In this document: positions 25,722-35,336 of the stretch, piece by piece
How the letters are laid out: every line of letters begins with the position of its first letter
How positions within the stretch are numbered: position 1 is the stretch's first letter
DNA from: Miniphocaeibacter sp012841535
Lineage (GTDB): Bacteria; Bacillota; Clostridia; Tissierellales; Peptoniphilaceae
Length of the DNA: 64,000 bases
Reading direction: 5' to 3' (one strand)
NCBI RefSeq assembly: GCF_049274025.1
Contig: NZ_JBASRV010000018.1
Made by a program: the position numbers and the translations under genes
The notes under the pieces: generated by a model
Database searches by the model: none
What the model was told of the DNA's origin: nothing
Seen by the model: the letters and a program-made list of their open reading frames with translations, nothing else

Positions 25722-27278
25722 ATGATAAAATACAAAATTTTAAAAGTAACAGATCGTTCTGTTACTTTTGAATTATTAAATAATAATTGTTATTTTAATG
25801 ATGAAGAAATAACAGTACTTATTAATGACGAAGTAGCTTTAAAAACTACAAAAAATGTTAATTCGATTTATGGTTTAGACGAGGATACAGAATACAGAAT
25901 AAAACTAGAATCCTCTACAAAAAATAGTGAAGAAATTATTTTCAAAACGAAAGAATATAAATTTGTTTTGGATATTTCAGAATTTGGTGCAAAAGGGAAT
26001 GGAATAGAGGATGATACTATTTATATTCAAACGGCAATTAATGTTGCACCAAAAGGCTCACTAGTTGAAATAAATAAAGGTAAATATAATATAACATCTC
26101 TATTTATGAAATCAGGAGTAGATTTATATATTGATAAAGATGCTGAGCTTATTTCAGTTGGAAATAGAGAAAATCTTCCTATATTTCCTAGTAATATAGA
26201 AAAAAATGAAGATAGACTATACTTAGGAACATGGGAAGGTATTACAAGACAGTGTTTTGCTGGAACTTTAAATATCGTAGAATCCAGTGATGTATCTGTA
26301 TTTGGACAAGGTAGCATTAATGGAATGGCTTCATATGAAAATTGGTGGAAGGATTTTGAAACTTTTAATATTGCCTGGAGACCAAGGCTTATAAGCATTT
26401 TAAATAGTAAAAATATTACACTAATGGATATAAATGTAAAAAATTCTCCTTCTTGGACAATACATCCAGTTTTATCTAAAAAATTAGAATTTATTAATTT
26501 GTATGTTGAAAATCCTAAAGATGCTCCTAATACAGATGGATTAGACCCAGAATTTTGTAAGGATGTTTTAATTAAAGGAGTTCATTTCTCTGTAGGGGAT
26601 GATTGCGTAGCATTAAAGTCAGGAAAATTTGATTTTGCCATGGAAACTAAAGAAACAACAGAAAATGTTTTAATAGAAAATTGTTTTATGGAAGATGGTC
26701 ATGGTGCAGTTACAATGGGAAGTGAAATGTCTGGTGGAATAAAAGATGTAACAATTAAAAATTGCTTTTTTAAGGGAACAGATAGAGGTTTTAGAGTAAA
26801 AACCAGAAGAGGAAGAGGAATAAGGGGAGTTATAGAAAATATAAAAATGAAAAATGTTATTATGGATGATGTGGATACAGCAATAGCATTAAATTCTTTT
26901 TATTTCTGCTGTGATCCTGATGGTAAAAGTGAATATGTATGGTCAAAAGAAAAACTTCCAATAGATGAAAGAACTCCACATATAAAGAGCTTATACTTAG
27001 AAGATGTGGAATGTAGAAACTTAAATGCCTGTTCAGCTTTTATATATGGACTTCCTGAAAAAATGGTAGAAGAAATTAGTTTAAAAAATGTTAAATTTAG
27101 TTTTAGAGAAGATGCAAGACCAGCATATCCAGAGATGTTATCATTCCAAGATAAAGTTTCAAAAAGAGGAATTATGGGTTTAAATATAAAGAAATTATAT
27201 TTAGAAAATGTTGTGTTTGAAAATATTGAGGGAGAGCATTTAGAAATAGAAAATGTAGAAGAGCTAATTGAAAAATAG
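25722..27278 (+). CDS. GH28 polygalacturonase-family hydrolase, cytoplasmic
   Basis: The 518-residue right-handed beta-helix glycosidase has the GH28 catalytic signature in order: NTDG (about 269), GDD (about 291-293), GHG (about 326-328) and RVK (about 357). A fibronectin-like N-terminal region of about 85 residues precedes the helix. No signal peptide is visible, so it should act on imported oligogalacturonides in the cytoplasm, like exo-type GH28 enzymes. It lies 12 bases after the permeases. Bond specificity is inferred from the locus. Confidence 0.85.
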   Translation: MIKYKILKVTDRSVTFELLNNNCYFNDEEITVLINDEVALKTTKNVNSIYGLDEDTEYRIKLESSTKNSEEIIFKTKEYKFVLDISEFGAKGNGIEDDTIYIQTAINVAPKGSLVEINKGKYNITSLFMKSGVDLYIDKDAELISVGNRENLPIFPSNIEKNEDRLYLGTWEGITRQCFAGTLNIVESSDVSVFGQGSINGMASYENWWKDFETFNIAWRPRLISILNSKNITLMDINVKNSPSWTIHPVLSKKLEFINLYVENPKDAPNTDGLDPEFCKDVLIKGVHFSVGDDCVALKSGKFDFAMETKETTENVLIENCFMEDGHGAVTMGSEMSGGIKDVTIKNCFFKGTDRGFRVKTRRGRGIRGVIENIKMKNVIMDDVDTAIALNSFYFCCDPDGKSEYVWSKEKLPIDERTPHIKSLYLEDVECRNLNACSAFIYGLPEKMVEEISLKNVKFSFREDARPAYPEMLSFQDKVSKRGIMGLNIKKLYLENVVFENIEGEHLEIENVEELIEK

Positions 27279-27293
27279 GAGGATGATATTATT

Positions 27294-28115
27294 ATGATAG
27301 GTGTTAGATTACATGATGTAGGAAATTTTGACATAGATAATATAGGTAGTGAAGTAATTAAAAGAGACTTTACTACAATTCAATTAGCCTTTCAAAAAGC
27401 AATAAAGGGTTTTAAATATAAAGAGGGAATTTTAAATCAGGGATTAATTAGGAGAATAAATAAATCATTAAAGGATAATGGAGTATCGGTGGCAGTACTG
27501 GGATGCTATATTGATCCTGCAGCGGAAACACAAGAAAAAAGAGATGCGGAACTGGTGAAATTTAAAGAACATTTACGATATGCGAGACAATTAGATGCCT
27601 ATGTTGTTGGGACAGAAACAGGACATATGAAAGAATGTTTTACTAGAGAAGAACAATTTAAATATTTAATAAATTTCATGCAAGATGCTTTAAAAGTTGC
27701 AGAGAGTTTTGGAGTTTTTATAGCTTTGGAAGCTGTTAGTATTGACACTATTAATAATGAATATATGATGAAGGCAGCTTTGGATATTTTAGATTCACCA
27801 AATTTAGTTGTTATATTTGATCCTGTAAATATGCTAGATGAAAATAATTATAAAAATCAAAGAGAAATATTTACAAGAGTATTTGAATTCTATGGTAATA
27901 AAATAGAGATAATGCATGCTAAGGATTTTAAAATGGGAGAAGATGGAAAGTTAATAAAAACTTTACCAGCTGGAACAGGAGACCTAGATTATAAATTCAT
28001 TCTAAAGAAAATGCTAGACTATAAACCGGATATAGACATATTATTGGAAAATGCAACAGAAGAAACTTTTCATTCTAGTAAGAGGTATTTGGAAAAAATA
28101 ATAGAGGATTATTAA
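27294..28115 (+). CDS. Sugar phosphate isomerase/epimerase (TIM barrel, AP endonuclease 2 family)
   Basis: The 273-residue xylose-isomerase-like barrel shows metal-ligand segments IALEAVS, VIFDPVNML and EIMHAKDF, and C-terminal ILLENATEE. The family covers many sugar epimerases and isomerases. As last gene of the pectin operon (15 bases after GH28) it probably handles a uronate or keto-sugar intermediate; the reaction cannot be named from sequence. Confidence 0.75.
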   Translation: MIGVRLHDVGNFDIDNIGSEVIKRDFTTIQLAFQKAIKGFKYKEGILNQGLIRRINKSLKDNGVSVAVLGCYIDPAAETQEKRDAELVKFKEHLRYARQLDAYVVGTETGHMKECFTREEQFKYLINFMQDALKVAESFGVFIALEAVSIDTINNEYMMKAALDILDSPNLVVIFDPVNMLDENNYKNQREIFTRVFEFYGNKIEIMHAKDFKMGEDGKLIKTLPAGTGDLDYKFILKKMLDYKPDIDILLENATEETFHSSKRYLEKIIEDY

Positions 28116-28161
28116 AGGATAAGGATAATAATAAAGTTTTTGCTTTATTCTTATCCTTTGT
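28114..28161 (+). terminator. Hairpin at the end of the pectin operon
   Basis: AAAGGATAAGGATAA… pairs with …TTCTTATCCTTT, followed by only a short T-rich tail. It is probably a weak terminator; some read-through into the MATE gene is possible. Confidence 0.6.
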
Positions 28162-28179
28162 TTAGGTATTGGAGTTAGT

Positions 28180-29559
28180 ATGGAAAAGAAAGAGCAGTTA
28201 AAAAAGAACTATATTTTAAATGGAAATGTATGGAAGGTAATATTGTCAGTTTCATTTCCTTTGATTGTCTATAATCTATTTTTACAATTAGTAAGTTTTT
28301 TTGATTCATTAATGGCTAGTGAAATTGGAGCGACGGCAGTTTCTGCAATTAGTATAGTCGGTCAGGTTAATAATATTACCTTTGCCATAAGTACTTCTTT
28401 ATCTATTGGGGGAACAATTTTCATATCTAGATTTATAGGAAGTGGAAAAAGTAAAAAGGCTAGTGAATATTCAAATCAATTATTCTTGATTTCTATAATT
28501 ATGAGTTTCTTGCTTTTAATAATAATTTTGCCATTTTCAAAAAATATTTTAAAATTGCTAAATACTCCTGATAGTATTTTGGATATCTCCTTAGAATATT
28601 ATGTAACGAGTATGATATATTTGCCAATTTTGTTTTTTAACAATGCCTATATAGCAATTATTAAGGCAACAGCCAATAATAAAAAAATATTGTTTTTAAA
28701 CTTAATAGTATTAACAATAAAATTAATTTTAAATTACATATTTGTATATATACTTCGATTAGGAATAATTATGTTAGCTGTATCAACATTATTAAGTCAG
28801 CTAATAATAACATTTATAGCTATTAGAGAAATTAAATACGATAAAATAGGAATTAAAATAAATATATTCAGTACAAAATTAAATGCAAAAATATTGAAAA
28901 ATATGGCTAGACTATCTCTTCCAATTTTTGTAGAGAAAGGTTCATTTTTTGCAGGTAAAATAATGGTTAATTCAATAGGAACTTTTTATGGGGAATTGGC
29001 AGCAGGAGCATTAGGTATATCAAATACCTTAAGTGGAATAGTAACAATAATGTTTTCAGCAATTCAAGATGCAGAATCTACATTAATTAGTCAAAATATT
29101 GGAAACAATAATTGGAATAGAGCTAAAGAAGTAATGAAAAAGTCATTAGTTTATCAGATTGGATTAGCAATATTAGGTATATTATTTTATACATTTTTTA
29201 TGGATAAAATAATAGGATTATTTGCAAAGGGAGATTTAGAATTTTTCGAATTAATAAAACAGATATTTAGACTTGAATATTTAGGGTTTGTTACTTTAGC
29301 TATAACTGATGGTGTTATTGGTTTATTTTACGGAATTGGGTTAACTAAAATAACTTTTGTAATAAACTTTTTAAGACTATTTTTATTTAGATTGCCAGTA
29401 TTATTATATATAATTAACTTTACAAACTTAGGCCCAGTAGCCTTAGGTTGGGCAATGCTAATAAGTAATTTCTGCGTTGGCATAGTTGCAGTCATAGTAG
29501 TTTTATATTATTTGAAACAAATTAAAATGAAAAAAATAGATGTTTATAATCAGATATAA
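28180..29559 (+). CDS. MATE family efflux transporter
   Basis: The 459-residue, 12-helix protein belongs to the MATE/DinF-type Na+ or H+ antiporters. Typical segments are PLIVYNLFLQLVSFFDSLM at the N-terminus and the repeated half starting near residue 235 (LSLPIFVEKGSFFAGKIMV). MATE pumps export drugs or metabolites. It follows the pectin operon in the same direction, but no function in it can be shown. The start is the ATG after GGAGTTAGT. Confidence 0.85.
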   Translation: MEKKEQLKKNYILNGNVWKVILSVSFPLIVYNLFLQLVSFFDSLMASEIGATAVSAISIVGQVNNITFAISTSLSIGGTIFISRFIGSGKSKKASEYSNQLFLISIIMSFLLLIIILPFSKNILKLLNTPDSILDISLEYYVTSMIYLPILFFNNAYIAIIKATANNKKILFLNLIVLTIKLILNYIFVYILRLGIIMLAVSTLLSQLIITFIAIREIKYDKIGIKINIFSTKLNAKILKNMARLSLPIFVEKGSFFAGKIMVNSIGTFYGELAAGALGISNTLSGIVTIMFSAIQDAESTLISQNIGNNNWNRAKEVMKKSLVYQIGLAILGILFYTFFMDKIIGLFAKGDLEFFELIKQIFRLEYLGFVTLAITDGVIGLFYGIGLTKITFVINFLRLFLFRLPVLLYIINFTNLGPVALGWAMLISNFCVGIVAVIVVLYYLKQIKMKKIDVYNQI

Positions 29560-29575
29560 ATAGAATAAGATATTT

Positions 29576-29611
29576 AAAATACAAGAGTTAGTTTAAGCGC
29601 TCTTGTATTTT
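29576..29611. terminator. Bidirectional terminator between MATE gene and ftcD
   Basis: AAAATACAAGAG and CTCTTGTATTTT with a 12-base loop end both converging transcripts. Confidence 0.85.
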
Positions 29612-29624
29612 AAATTACTTAAAT

Positions 29625-30524
29625 CTAATCAAATAAATAATTTTCTAAAACCTGGCTACTATAGTTAAAATTATTCATTTGTAAATAATAGATAGCTGAA
29701 TCAACTAATGCTTTTCCAGGGGTTATTCCAACTATTTCACTTTCTAAAACAGTAACGCCGTATTTTTTAGCTTCAAATTTTATAATTTCAAAAACTCTAT
29801 AAAGTGGGAGTTTATTATAGTTCATCATATTTATAGAAACTTGTACTATATTTTTATCTTCTAAGAAAAGACTAATTGCCTTACAATCTTTAAAACCACC
29901 ACTTGAACCCCTTATTATTTTTGCAATATTGTTTGCTATTTCCAAGTTATTGGTATTTAAATTTACATTAAAGGCAATCATGGGATTTCTTGTACCAACT
30001 GCTGTAATACCGGCTGTAGGATGTATTTTACTCTCTCCAAAATCTGGAGTCCATTCCTCTTTTAATAATTTCTTTGCCATATTTTCAAATTCGCCTTTTC
30101 TAATACTGGCTAAATTATATCTATTTTCATTTTTTGCAGAATTTGCATAGAGCATAACCGGTATAGATAATTCATTATAAATTCTTTTTCCAATTTTTTC
30201 AGACAATTTAATTGTTTCTTCCATAGTAACATTTTTAATTGGAACTAAGGCTATAACATCTGTTGAGCCCATTCTTGGATGTTTACCGGTATGTTTAGTC
30301 ATATCTATATTATCCCTTGCAACTTTACAAAGTTTAATAACAACGTCCTCAATGCCTTCCGGGGAACCTATTAAGGTAAATACAGACCTATTATGGTTTT
30401 CATCTGAAGAGTAGTCAAGAAGAAAAACACTAGCAGTGGATTTTGCAGCTTCGACTAATTTATTAATTGTTGTTAAATTTTTTCCTTCACTAAAATTAGG
30501 TATACATTGAACTATTTTTGTCAT
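29625..30524 (-). CDS. ftcD: Glutamate formimidoyltransferase
   Basis: Transfers the formimino group from formiminoglutamate (histidine breakdown) to tetrahydrofolate. At 299 residues it is the monofunctional form without the cyclodeaminase domain. N-terminal VQCIPNFSEGKN, the HNRSVFTLIG stretch, KHPRMGSTDVIALVPI and GITAVGTRNPMIAFNVNL are characteristic. No other hut genes are in the window. It is the second gene after dinB on the same strand, separated by 13 bases. Confidence 0.93.
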   Translation of the reverse strand: MTKIVQCIPNFSEGKNLTTINKLVEAAKSTASVFLLDYSSDENHNRSVFTLIGSPEGIEDVVIKLCKVARDNIDMTKHTGKHPRMGSTDVIALVPIKNVTMEETIKLSEKIGKRIYNELSIPVMLYANSAKNENRYNLASIRKGEFENMAKKLLKEEWTPDFGESKIHPTAGITAVGTRNPMIAFNVNLNTNNLEIANNIAKIIRGSSGGFKDCKAISLFLEDKNIVQVSINMMNYNKLPLYRVFEIIKFEAKKYGVTVLESEIVGITPGKALVDSAIYYLQMNNFNYSSQVLENYLFD

Positions 30525-30537
30525 CGATTATCCTTTC

Positions 30538-31587
30538 TTACATAAAACTTAATTGCCTTATATTATCTTTTTGTAAATTTGCCATAGTAACTCCTAGCAG
30601 TCTTATAGGTTTTTCCAGTTTAATATTATCCAGTAAATAACAAGCATTATGATAAATTTCCTCAAAGTCATTTCTAGGATTTTCTAAAGTAATACTACGG
30701 GTAATAACCTTAAAGTCATTAAATTTTATTTTTATAGAAATGGTTTTTCCTATTATTTTTCTTGACTTTAATTCCTTGGATAAATCCATGGAAAATTCAA
30801 GAATTTTATTTTTAATATCGTCTTTATTGTCAATATCCTCTGAAAAAGTTCTTTCAATTCCTATGCTTTTTCTTTTTCTGGTAGTTTCGACTTCTCTATT
30901 GTCAATGCCTCGTATTCTGTCATAAATAACCAGTCCAAGTTTACCAAAATGATATTCCAACATTTCCTTATTTATTTGCATTAAATCCTTTACTGTATAA
31001 ATTCCCATTTTATGAAATTTTTCCTCGGATTTTTTACCAATTCCGGCAATTTTACCAATAGGTAGGTTTAGAAGAATACCGGGAACCATATTCCTTGTTA
31101 TTATTTTAATTCCTTGAGGCTTATTCCAATCGGAAGCCATTTTAGCAAGGGATTTATTATAACTTATACCAATGGAAACAGTAAGTCCTGTATTTTTGAA
31201 AATATCTTTTTGTATTTTTTTTGCCAGTACAGTAGGATTTAAATTAATATGAGAAATATCCATACAAGCTTCATCAATGGACATTTTTTCAATACGATTA
31301 GAGTATTTGTAAAGAATTGCAAAGACTTTTTTACTCATTTCCTCATATTTGTCATGTCTAGTAGGAACAATAATAACATGGGGGCAAAGTTTTTTTGCTT
31401 TAAAAATAGGCATAGCTGAATGAAGGCCATATTTTCTAGCCTCATAATTTGCAGTGGTAATAATACCTCTTTGACTTCTACCACCAACAACCATTGGCTT
31501 TCCTTTAAGGGAAGGGTTGTCAAGTTCTTCAACAGAAGCGAAAAAAGCATCTAAATCTATATGTAAAAAATTCAAATCATCATTCAT
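30538..31587 (-). CDS. dinB: DNA polymerase IV (Y-family)
   Basis: Error-prone translesion polymerase of 349 residues with the ATG at 31587. An in-frame GTG nine bases upstream overlaps the AGGTG ribosome site and is less likely. Catalytic acidic residues lie in FLHIDLDAFFASVE and SIDEACMDIS. KKIQKDIFKNTGLTVSIGIS, the helix-hairpin-helix IGKIAGIGKKSEEKF and the little-finger domain follow. There is no C-terminal clamp-binding QLxLF but a QLSFM ending, a plausible beta-clamp motif variant. Confidence 0.95.
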   Translation of the reverse strand: MNDDLNFLHIDLDAFFASVEELDNPSLKGKPMVVGGRSQRGIITTANYEARKYGLHSAMPIFKAKKLCPHVIIVPTRHDKYEEMSKKVFAILYKYSNRIEKMSIDEACMDISHINLNPTVLAKKIQKDIFKNTGLTVSIGISYNKSLAKMASDWNKPQGIKIITRNMVPGILLNLPIGKIAGIGKKSEEKFHKMGIYTVKDLMQINKEMLEYHFGKLGLVIYDRIRGIDNREVETTRKRKSIGIERTFSEDIDNKDDIKNKILEFSMDLSKELKSRKIIGKTISIKIKFNDFKVITRSITLENPRNDFEEIYHNACYLLDNIKLEKPIRLLGVTMANLQKDNIRQLSFM

Positions 31588-31732
31588 ACTATTCACCTAC
31601 TTTAATTATATCAATAAAGAAGAAAAACATAAACGTATGTTCTGGAAATTAGAATTAATTTTACTTTACATACTATATAAATCATGACTGAAATTACAAA
31701 TATTACAAAAAAGTCATTATTAGCCTAGTAAA

Positions 31733-31783
31733 TGATAATTGTTATCAAATACTATTGACCTAGTATTTTTTTGATTATATTAT
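31733..31783 (+). promoter_or_regulatory. Promoter with Fur-box-like palindrome
   Basis: TGATAATTGTTATCA (31733-31747) matches the 7-1-7 Fur palindrome with one difference. TTGACC (31755) and TATTAT (31778) follow with a 17-base spacer. Expression of the small membrane peptide at 31887 may respond to iron or another metal. Confidence 0.55.
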
Positions 31784-31886
31784 AATGGTAAGAAATAGCT
31801 AAAAAGGAAGACTAAGTTACATAGAGTAGTTTATAAAATGAAAAAATCTACAAACTTTTACTAACATAGCTTTTAGGAGGAGGAAG

Positions 31887-31985
31887 ATGAACTATAAAAA
31901 TTATATTAAAAGACAATTTCAAACATTAATTCTTATTATATTAGTAATTGCTATAGCATGTATTTATTCTTTAATTAAAAATTAA
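31887..31985 (+). CDS. 32-residue single-helix membrane peptide
   Basis: A short ORF with a strong AGGAGGAGGAAG site, basic N-terminus (MNYKNYIKRQF), one hydrophobic helix (about residues 13-28, LILIILVIAIACIY) and a short basic tail. Upstream are a good promoter and Fur-like site, and a terminator hairpin follows immediately, so it is a complete transcription unit. The region 31588-31886 holds only this promoter and an untranslated leader of about 95 bases. No family recognised. Confidence 0.65.
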   Translation: MNYKNYIKRQFQTLILIILVIAIACIYSLIKN

Positions 31986-32025
31986 AATAATTAGGTAAAT
32001 TAATAAGATTACCTAATTATTTTTT
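31986..32025. terminator. Bidirectional terminator
   Basis: AATAATTAGGTAA and TTACCTAATTATT arms with flanking A and T runs, between the small peptide and the converging YitT gene. Confidence 0.85.
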
Positions 32026-32894
32026 AATTTCAACAAATTATTTTCTTTTATTAAATGTGATTTCCATCTATTTCCAAGAACTTCGTTAGTATCAAAAACT
32101 AAACAAAAGGCACTAGGATCAATTCTATATATGGCATTTTTTACAGCTAAAATAGTTTTTTCAGGAAAAGTACATAGTAAAATTTCTTTTCTATCTCCGG
32201 TATAGGCTCCTTTTCCATCTAAAATAGTTACTCCTAAATATAAGGGTCCGGTTAATTCATGAACTAGGTCATCAGTTTTATTTGAAATAACAATACAGGT
32301 TTTTGCCGGTTGCCCACCTGATTGAGTTATATCAACCATTTTTCCAATAATAAATAATGATATTAGGGAGTATAATCCTGATGATAGGTCAAAGAAATAA
32401 AAAGCTCCTAATAAGATAAATCCGTCTACTAATAGTACCGATGTACTTAGTGGAATTCTTAAATAATCATGAATAATCTGTTCAGGAATAGCAGTTCCAC
32501 CAGTTGAACTACCACCTTTAAAGGTTAAACCAATTCCTAAACCTGTAATAATTCCACCAAAGATAGATGCTAAAATCGTATCTCCTACAAAGGGAGGTAT
32601 ATTTATTATTAATCGAACAAATACAGGTAGTAAAAATGAACAAAAAATAGTATTAAGGGTATATTTTTTTCCTAAAAAAATTAAACTTAAAATAATAAGT
32701 GGAAAGTTGGAAAAAAACAGAGTTTTATCGGGAGAAATGCCGAAAATATGGTAAAGTATTACACTTATACCATTTACTCCACCTGAAACTATTTCGTAGG
32801 GAATAAAAAACATATTTATGCCTAAAGCTATTAAAAAAGTTCCAATTATCATATAAATAAGATTTATAATTTCGTTTTTCTTAAAAAACTTCAT
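32013..32894 (-). CDS. YitT family membrane protein
   Basis: The 293-residue protein has five to six helices, including FFIPYEIVSGGVNGISVIL and the GGSSTGGTAIPEQI segment, and the C-terminal DUF2179 domain with YLGVTILDGKGAYTGDRKE. It is a close paralogue of the frameshifted copy at 34182-35032; gap lies between them. Function is unsettled for the family. This copy is intact. Confidence 0.85.
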   Translation of the reverse strand: MKFFKKNEIINLIYMIIGTFLIALGINMFFIPYEIVSGGVNGISVILYHIFGISPDKTLFFSNFPLIILSLIFLGKKYTLNTIFCSFLLPVFVRLIINIPPFVGDTILASIFGGIITGLGIGLTFKGGSSTGGTAIPEQIIHDYLRIPLSTSVLLVDGFILLGAFYFFDLSSGLYSLISLFIIGKMVDITQSGGQPAKTCIVISNKTDDLVHELTGPLYLGVTILDGKGAYTGDRKEILLCTFPEKTILAVKNAIYRIDPSAFCLVFDTNEVLGNRWKSHLIKENNLLKLKNN

Positions 32895-33050
32895 TTTACA
32901 CCTTCGTAAGTAATTTTATATATAAAACCTAAGTAATACGTTTCTATATTATAAGTAAATTGTAACATAATTATCAATAAAAAGAAATAAATAAAATACT
33001 TAGTTAAATTATAATTTATTACATTAAAGTGATTTAAAGGATTTAAAATA

Positions 33051-33076
33051 AAAAAACTGCCAAGTGGCAGTTTTTA
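33051..33076 (-). terminator. Terminator of gap
   Basis: CTGCCA-CT-TGGCAG (minus strand) is followed by a run of seven T. Confidence 0.85.
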
Positions 33077-33093
33077 AATACTAATATTTAGCT

Positions 33094-34104
33094 TTATAAA
33101 TTCATGAATTTTTCCAATAATCTTACCATTTGACAAGTAAAACCATATTCATTGTCATACCATGAAACAGTTTTAACTAATTGGTAATCTCCAGCTGAAG
33201 TTACTTCTGTTTGAGTAGGATCAAAAACAGAACCGTAGGTGCTACCAATAATATCGGTAGAAACTATTTCTCTTTCCTCATAACCAAAGGAAGGATTGTC
33301 AATAGTATGTTTCTTTATTGCTTCATTTACTTCTTCAGCAGTTACTTTCTTCTTTAATATAGTTACAAGTTCAGTTAAAGAACCATCTACTACAGGAACC
33401 CTTTGAGCGTGACCTTGTAATTTGCTATTTAATTCAGGAATAACTAAACCAATAGCTTTAGCTGCTCCTGTTGAATGTGGAATAATATTATCTGCTGCAG
33501 AACGTGCTGCTCTTAAATTGCCACCTCTTACAGGTCCGTCTAAAACCATTTGAGTGGAAGTATAGGCATGAACAGTAGTCATTGTACCAACTTCAATGCC
33601 AAACTCCTTATTTAAAGCATATGCCATAGGAGCTAGGCAGTTTGTAGTACAGGACCCAGCTGAAATTATTTTATCGTCACTATTTAAAATATCGTCATTT
33701 ACATTATAAACTATGGTTTTCATTGGTCCTGCTGGAGCAGAAATTACAACTTTTTTAACGCCGGCGTCAATATGTGCTTGAGCTTTTTCTTCAGAAGTAT
33801 AAAAACCAGTACATTCTAAAACAATATCTACACCATTTTCCTTAACCCAAGGAATTTTACTAGCATCTGGTTCTGCATAAACAACTGTTTCTTTCCCATC
33901 AACTATTATGGAGTTTTCAGTTGCTGTAACTTCTCCAGGATATCTTCCATGAGTTGAATCAAATTGTAATAAGTGTGCTAATAATTTAGGACTTGTTAGG
34001 TCATTAATTGCAACAACTTCAATATCACTTGAAACTTCTCTAATTCTACGAAAAGCCAATCTTCCTATTCTACCAAAACCATTTATTCCAACTTTTATTG
34101 TCAT
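33094..34104 (-). CDS. gap: Glyceraldehyde-3-phosphate dehydrogenase
   Basis: Central glycolytic enzyme, 336 residues. NAD-binding motif INGFGRIGRLAFRRI at the N-terminus, catalytic Cys in SAGSCTTNCLAP (about 153) and His in the C-terminal half (TTVHAYTSTQ). NRVPVV-like QRVPVVDGSLTELV and C-terminal WYDNEYGFTCQMV are standard. AGGAGG precedes the ATG. It is a single-gene unit with its own terminator, unlike the usual gap-pgk-tpi operon. Confidence 0.97.
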   Translation of the reverse strand: MTIKVGINGFGRIGRLAFRRIREVSSDIEVVAINDLTSPKLLAHLLQFDSTHGRYPGEVTATENSIIVDGKETVVYAEPDASKIPWVKENGVDIVLECTGFYTSEEKAQAHIDAGVKKVVISAPAGPMKTIVYNVNDDILNSDDKIISAGSCTTNCLAPMAYALNKEFGIEVGTMTTVHAYTSTQMVLDGPVRGGNLRAARSAADNIIPHSTGAAKAIGLVIPELNSKLQGHAQRVPVVDGSLTELVTILKKKVTAEEVNEAIKKHTIDNPSFGYEEREIVSTDIIGSTYGSVFDPTQTEVTSAGDYQLVKTVSWYDNEYGFTCQMVRLLEKFMNL

Positions 34105-34181
34105 AATAAAACCTCCTTAGTTTTATCATCACTATTAAAGATACCCTATACATATATAATATATTCAAAGTAGTGAATATA

Positions 34182-35032
34182 TTATATTTCAAGATAATCC
34201 TGCCATCTATTTCCAAGGACTTCCTTTGTATCGATTAAAATACAGAAAGCCTTAGGATCTATACTATAGATGGCATTTTTAACATCAATAATTGTTTTTT
34301 CTGGGAAAGTACATAGTAATATATCCTTATCCTCCCTATTATATGCTCCTTTTCCTTTAGAATAGTAACACCAAGATAGAGAGGAACTGTTAATTTATGA
34401 ATTAGTTCTTCAGTTTGGTTTGTTATGACTATAGCAGTTTTAGCAGGACGACCACCCATTTGAGTAATATCTACCATTTTTCCGATTATAAATAGAGAAA
34501 TTATAGAGTATAATCCTGTTGAAAGATCAAAAAAGAAAAATGCACCTAGTAACACAAGACCATCAATTAAAATAACAGCAAAACTTAGTGGAATTTTAAA
34601 GTATTTATGTACTATCTGTTGAATAATAGCTGTGCCTCCAGTGGAGCTTCCGCCTTTAAAAACAAGACCGATGCCAAGTCCTGTAATACAAGCGCCAAAA
34701 ATTGATGCTAGTATAGTATCCCCTTGAAATACAGGAATATTATTTATTAGTTTAACAAATACAGGAAGCAAAAAGGAACAGAAAATCGTATTTACTGTAT
34801 ACTTCTTACCTAAAAATAAAATACTAAGTAATAATAGGGGAAAATTTGAAACAAATAGGGTAATATCCGGTGAAATTTTTAAAATATGAAATAGTATGAC
34901 ACTAACTCCATTCATGCCGCCTGATACAATTCCATAGGGAATAAAGAATACATTTATTCCTAAAGCTATTAAAAATGTTCCAAATATCATATATATATAA
35001 TTTAAAACCGTATTATTTGTAAGATTTTTCAT
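34182..35032 (-). pseudogene. YitT family gene with single-base frameshift
   Basis: The first 225 or so residues match the intact paralogue at 32013-32894 (for example IVSGGMNGVSVILFHIL). After YLGVTIL the frame shifts near 34356-34360, giving a short unrelated tail that stops at 34259. In the neighbouring frame the expected text resumes at once: GKGAYNREDKDILLCTFPEK through VLGNRWQDYLE, ending at TAA 34182-34184. One lost base explains everything, so the mutation is recent (or a sequence error). Confidence 0.85.
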
Positions 35033-35336
35033 ATAGACCTTCCTAATTTATATTATTCGTATTTTCAAGTAAATTGTAATATAAATAACGATTAATCTAT
35101 ATAATTATTAAAATATAGTTAATTAAATATTTCATACCATATTTAATTGATCTTAAAAAAATAAAAAGCTTTAATTTATTAAAGACTTTATTTTAAATAG
35201 GTTAAGAATAGAAATATTATAAATTTATAGATATTAAAGGGTAGTTTAGGAATAATAAATGACAAATTGGGAATTTTAATAATAAAATTTACAGTTTAAA
35301 CTATAATATAGATATAAGGTAAATTGGAGTAGAAAT

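Noticed and set aside
29590..29604. A TTTAAGCGCTCTTG stretch resembling a cre site
   Set aside because: It is the loop and arm of the bidirectional terminator between convergent genes, with no promoter nearby.
31838..31864. A short ORF (MKKSTNFY) in the leader of the small membrane peptide
   Set aside because: No ribosome site precedes it, and the frame is only eight codons long.
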